Positions 63,019 to 64,000 of a stretch of 64,000 nucleotides of DNA are shown here, in pieces. The notes beneath the pieces were generated by a model that saw nothing but the letters and a program-made list of their open reading frames with translations, had not been told where the DNA came from and searched no databases. This DNA comes from Coniferiporia sulphurascens (lineage: Eukaryota > Basidiomycota > Agaricomycetes > Hymenochaetales > Hymenochaetaceae). Made by a program: the position numbers and the translations under genes. Where the stretch lies: assembly GCA_002794785.1 (NCBI GenBank), contig NBBA01000009.1, positions 930,001 to 994,000 on the forward strand, read 5' to 3'. Numbering within the stretch: position 1 is the stretch's first letter; the number at the start of each line of letters is the position of its first letter.

Positions 63019-64000
63019 ATGGCAGCCAAAGGCAAGGTCCTGGGGAAAAGGCCTGCTACCGCTTCACAGGTGGGACCTCGCTATCGCACATCTGCCTAGC
63101 TACTAATACTTGCGTTGCAGAGACCCACAAAAAAGCAAAAGACAGCGCCTGGTAAAGCATCTAATAAAACAAACTCGAAATCTGCTACCAAGGGCAAAGA
63201 CCACGCATTCGAGAAGGCATACATTCCCATTCCTCTGGACGGCGATCAAAGTGGAGACGACGGGGCAGTGTCGGAAGAGGATCTTGCTTTTTTCGCCGAG
63301 AATGCCAAAGCCGCGGACGGTTTCCTAAAAAATCTTGATGAGAAGGGGATTGGGAGGTATGTTTTTTTACTGCTGAAGCTTCTAGCTGTCCTACTGAATA
63401 TCGTATGCAGAAGCAAAAAGGAGCAAGATCGCTTGCATAAACTGGGGAAACCTCAGCAAAAAGCCAGCGCGAAAGATGATGATCTTCCATCAATAGATTC
63501 GCATAGTGAGGATGAGGGGTCGTGGTCTTCCGGCATCGACGACGACGACGACGTATCGGTGCTGTCTGTTGATAGCGATGTATCAGCATCCTCTTCCACC
63601 GGTCCAACACGAGTAAAACCTGTCCGCGTTGACTCGGACGATGAAGAGATGGCGTATGAGGTGCTCCCCAGGAAACGGAGGAAGTCTTGGGATTCGGATG
63701 AGGAGAAGGGCATCGCGCGCCTGCCCATAAAGTTGCAGAACGGCAAAGTGCAACAAACGGGTGGAAAGGTTATTCCACAGGGGCGGGAGGATAGCGATGA
63801 GGAGAGTTCGGAGGACGAGGTGGATATAAACGAAGAAGATCGTCCTGTCCGGGAAGACGTTTCAACTGGTGCTCGGTTTGGAAGACCAGCAGTGATTGAT
63901 GTCGTCTCAACGAAGTCAAGGAAAGCGAGAGTGCAAGCCGCAAAGGAGCAAATAGCGAGTATATGCCAGGACATAGTGGCTGATCCAGAAAATAGTGTGG
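63019..64000 (+). CDS. NOC3: Nucleolar complex protein NOC3 (5' part, runs off window)
   Basis: Three exons are visible: 63019-63069, 63121-63356 and 63411 to the window edge; the gene is cut off at 64000. It opens MAAKGKVLGKRP with a Lys-rich basic region, then AFFAENAKAADGFLKNLDEKGIG and SKKEQDRLHKLGKP, segments characteristic of NOC3. An acidic Ser/Asp stretch (about 140-250) follows, with KRRKSWDSDEE-like phospho-sites, and then AAKEQIASICQDIVADPEN, the beginning of the conserved Noc core. NOC3 works with NOC2 in 60S ribosomal subunit maturation and export, and in yeast also in replication licensing. The domain after residue 290 is outside the window. Confidence 0.9.

Overview
The window is nuclear DNA from a filamentous basidiomycete fungus, most likely an agaricomycete. 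Almost every gene is cut by short introns (about 45-75 nt, GT-AG, a few GC-AG) that can be placed exactly because the reading frames rejoin into conserved proteins. The gene content also fits: RlpA-like secreted double-psi beta-barrel proteins, a secreted class-C beta-lactamase-like family, an OPT transporter, PRM10/ThrE, JSN1-type PUF, SIP5, FMP25, APC5 and NOC3. The species cannot be named from the sequence alone.

Layout. 1-12.7 kb: two same-strand secreted barrel proteins (1369-2555 and 9658-11231, both minus) bracket a divergent pair, SIP5 (minus) and an intact SERCA-type Ca2+-ATPase (plus). 12.7-15.3 kb: a BCS1-like AAA ATPase. 15.8-28 kb: a tandem segmental duplication with three copies of a secreted serine hydrolase of the beta-lactamase/peptidase S12 type. 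Copy A is a wrecked pseudogene, copy B is fully intact, and copy C is intact except for one nonsense codon. Copy C lies next to the 3' end of an OPT transporter (27956-30562). The 3' flank of copy B carries a scrap of that same OPT 3' end, so copy C marks the ancestral site and B is a derived duplicate. A short inverted-repeat (MITE-like) element sits between A and B. 30.6-35.3 kb: a gene-poor stretch.

35.3-54 kb: housekeeping genes: a PUF/RRM RNA-binding protein (minus) divergent from a PRM10-like transporter (plus), a GDS1-type winged-helix nuclear protein (minus), an uncharacterised 470-residue protein (minus) and the mitochondrial RCC1-repeat protein FMP25 (minus). 53.5-56.8 kb is gene-poor with a possible transposon scrap. 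56.8-64 kb: a small probably N-myristoylated protein (plus) convergent with an O-methyltransferase (minus), then the 18-exon APC5 subunit of the anaphase-promoting complex (minus), divergent over only 177 bp from NOC3 (plus), which runs off the window.

Most genes here are unrelated housekeeping genes. The dynamic part is the beta-lactamase-like array, where duplication, decay, one surviving open copy and a conserved GC-AG intron can all be read from the sequence. All gene models are manual splice reconstructions; no database search was run.
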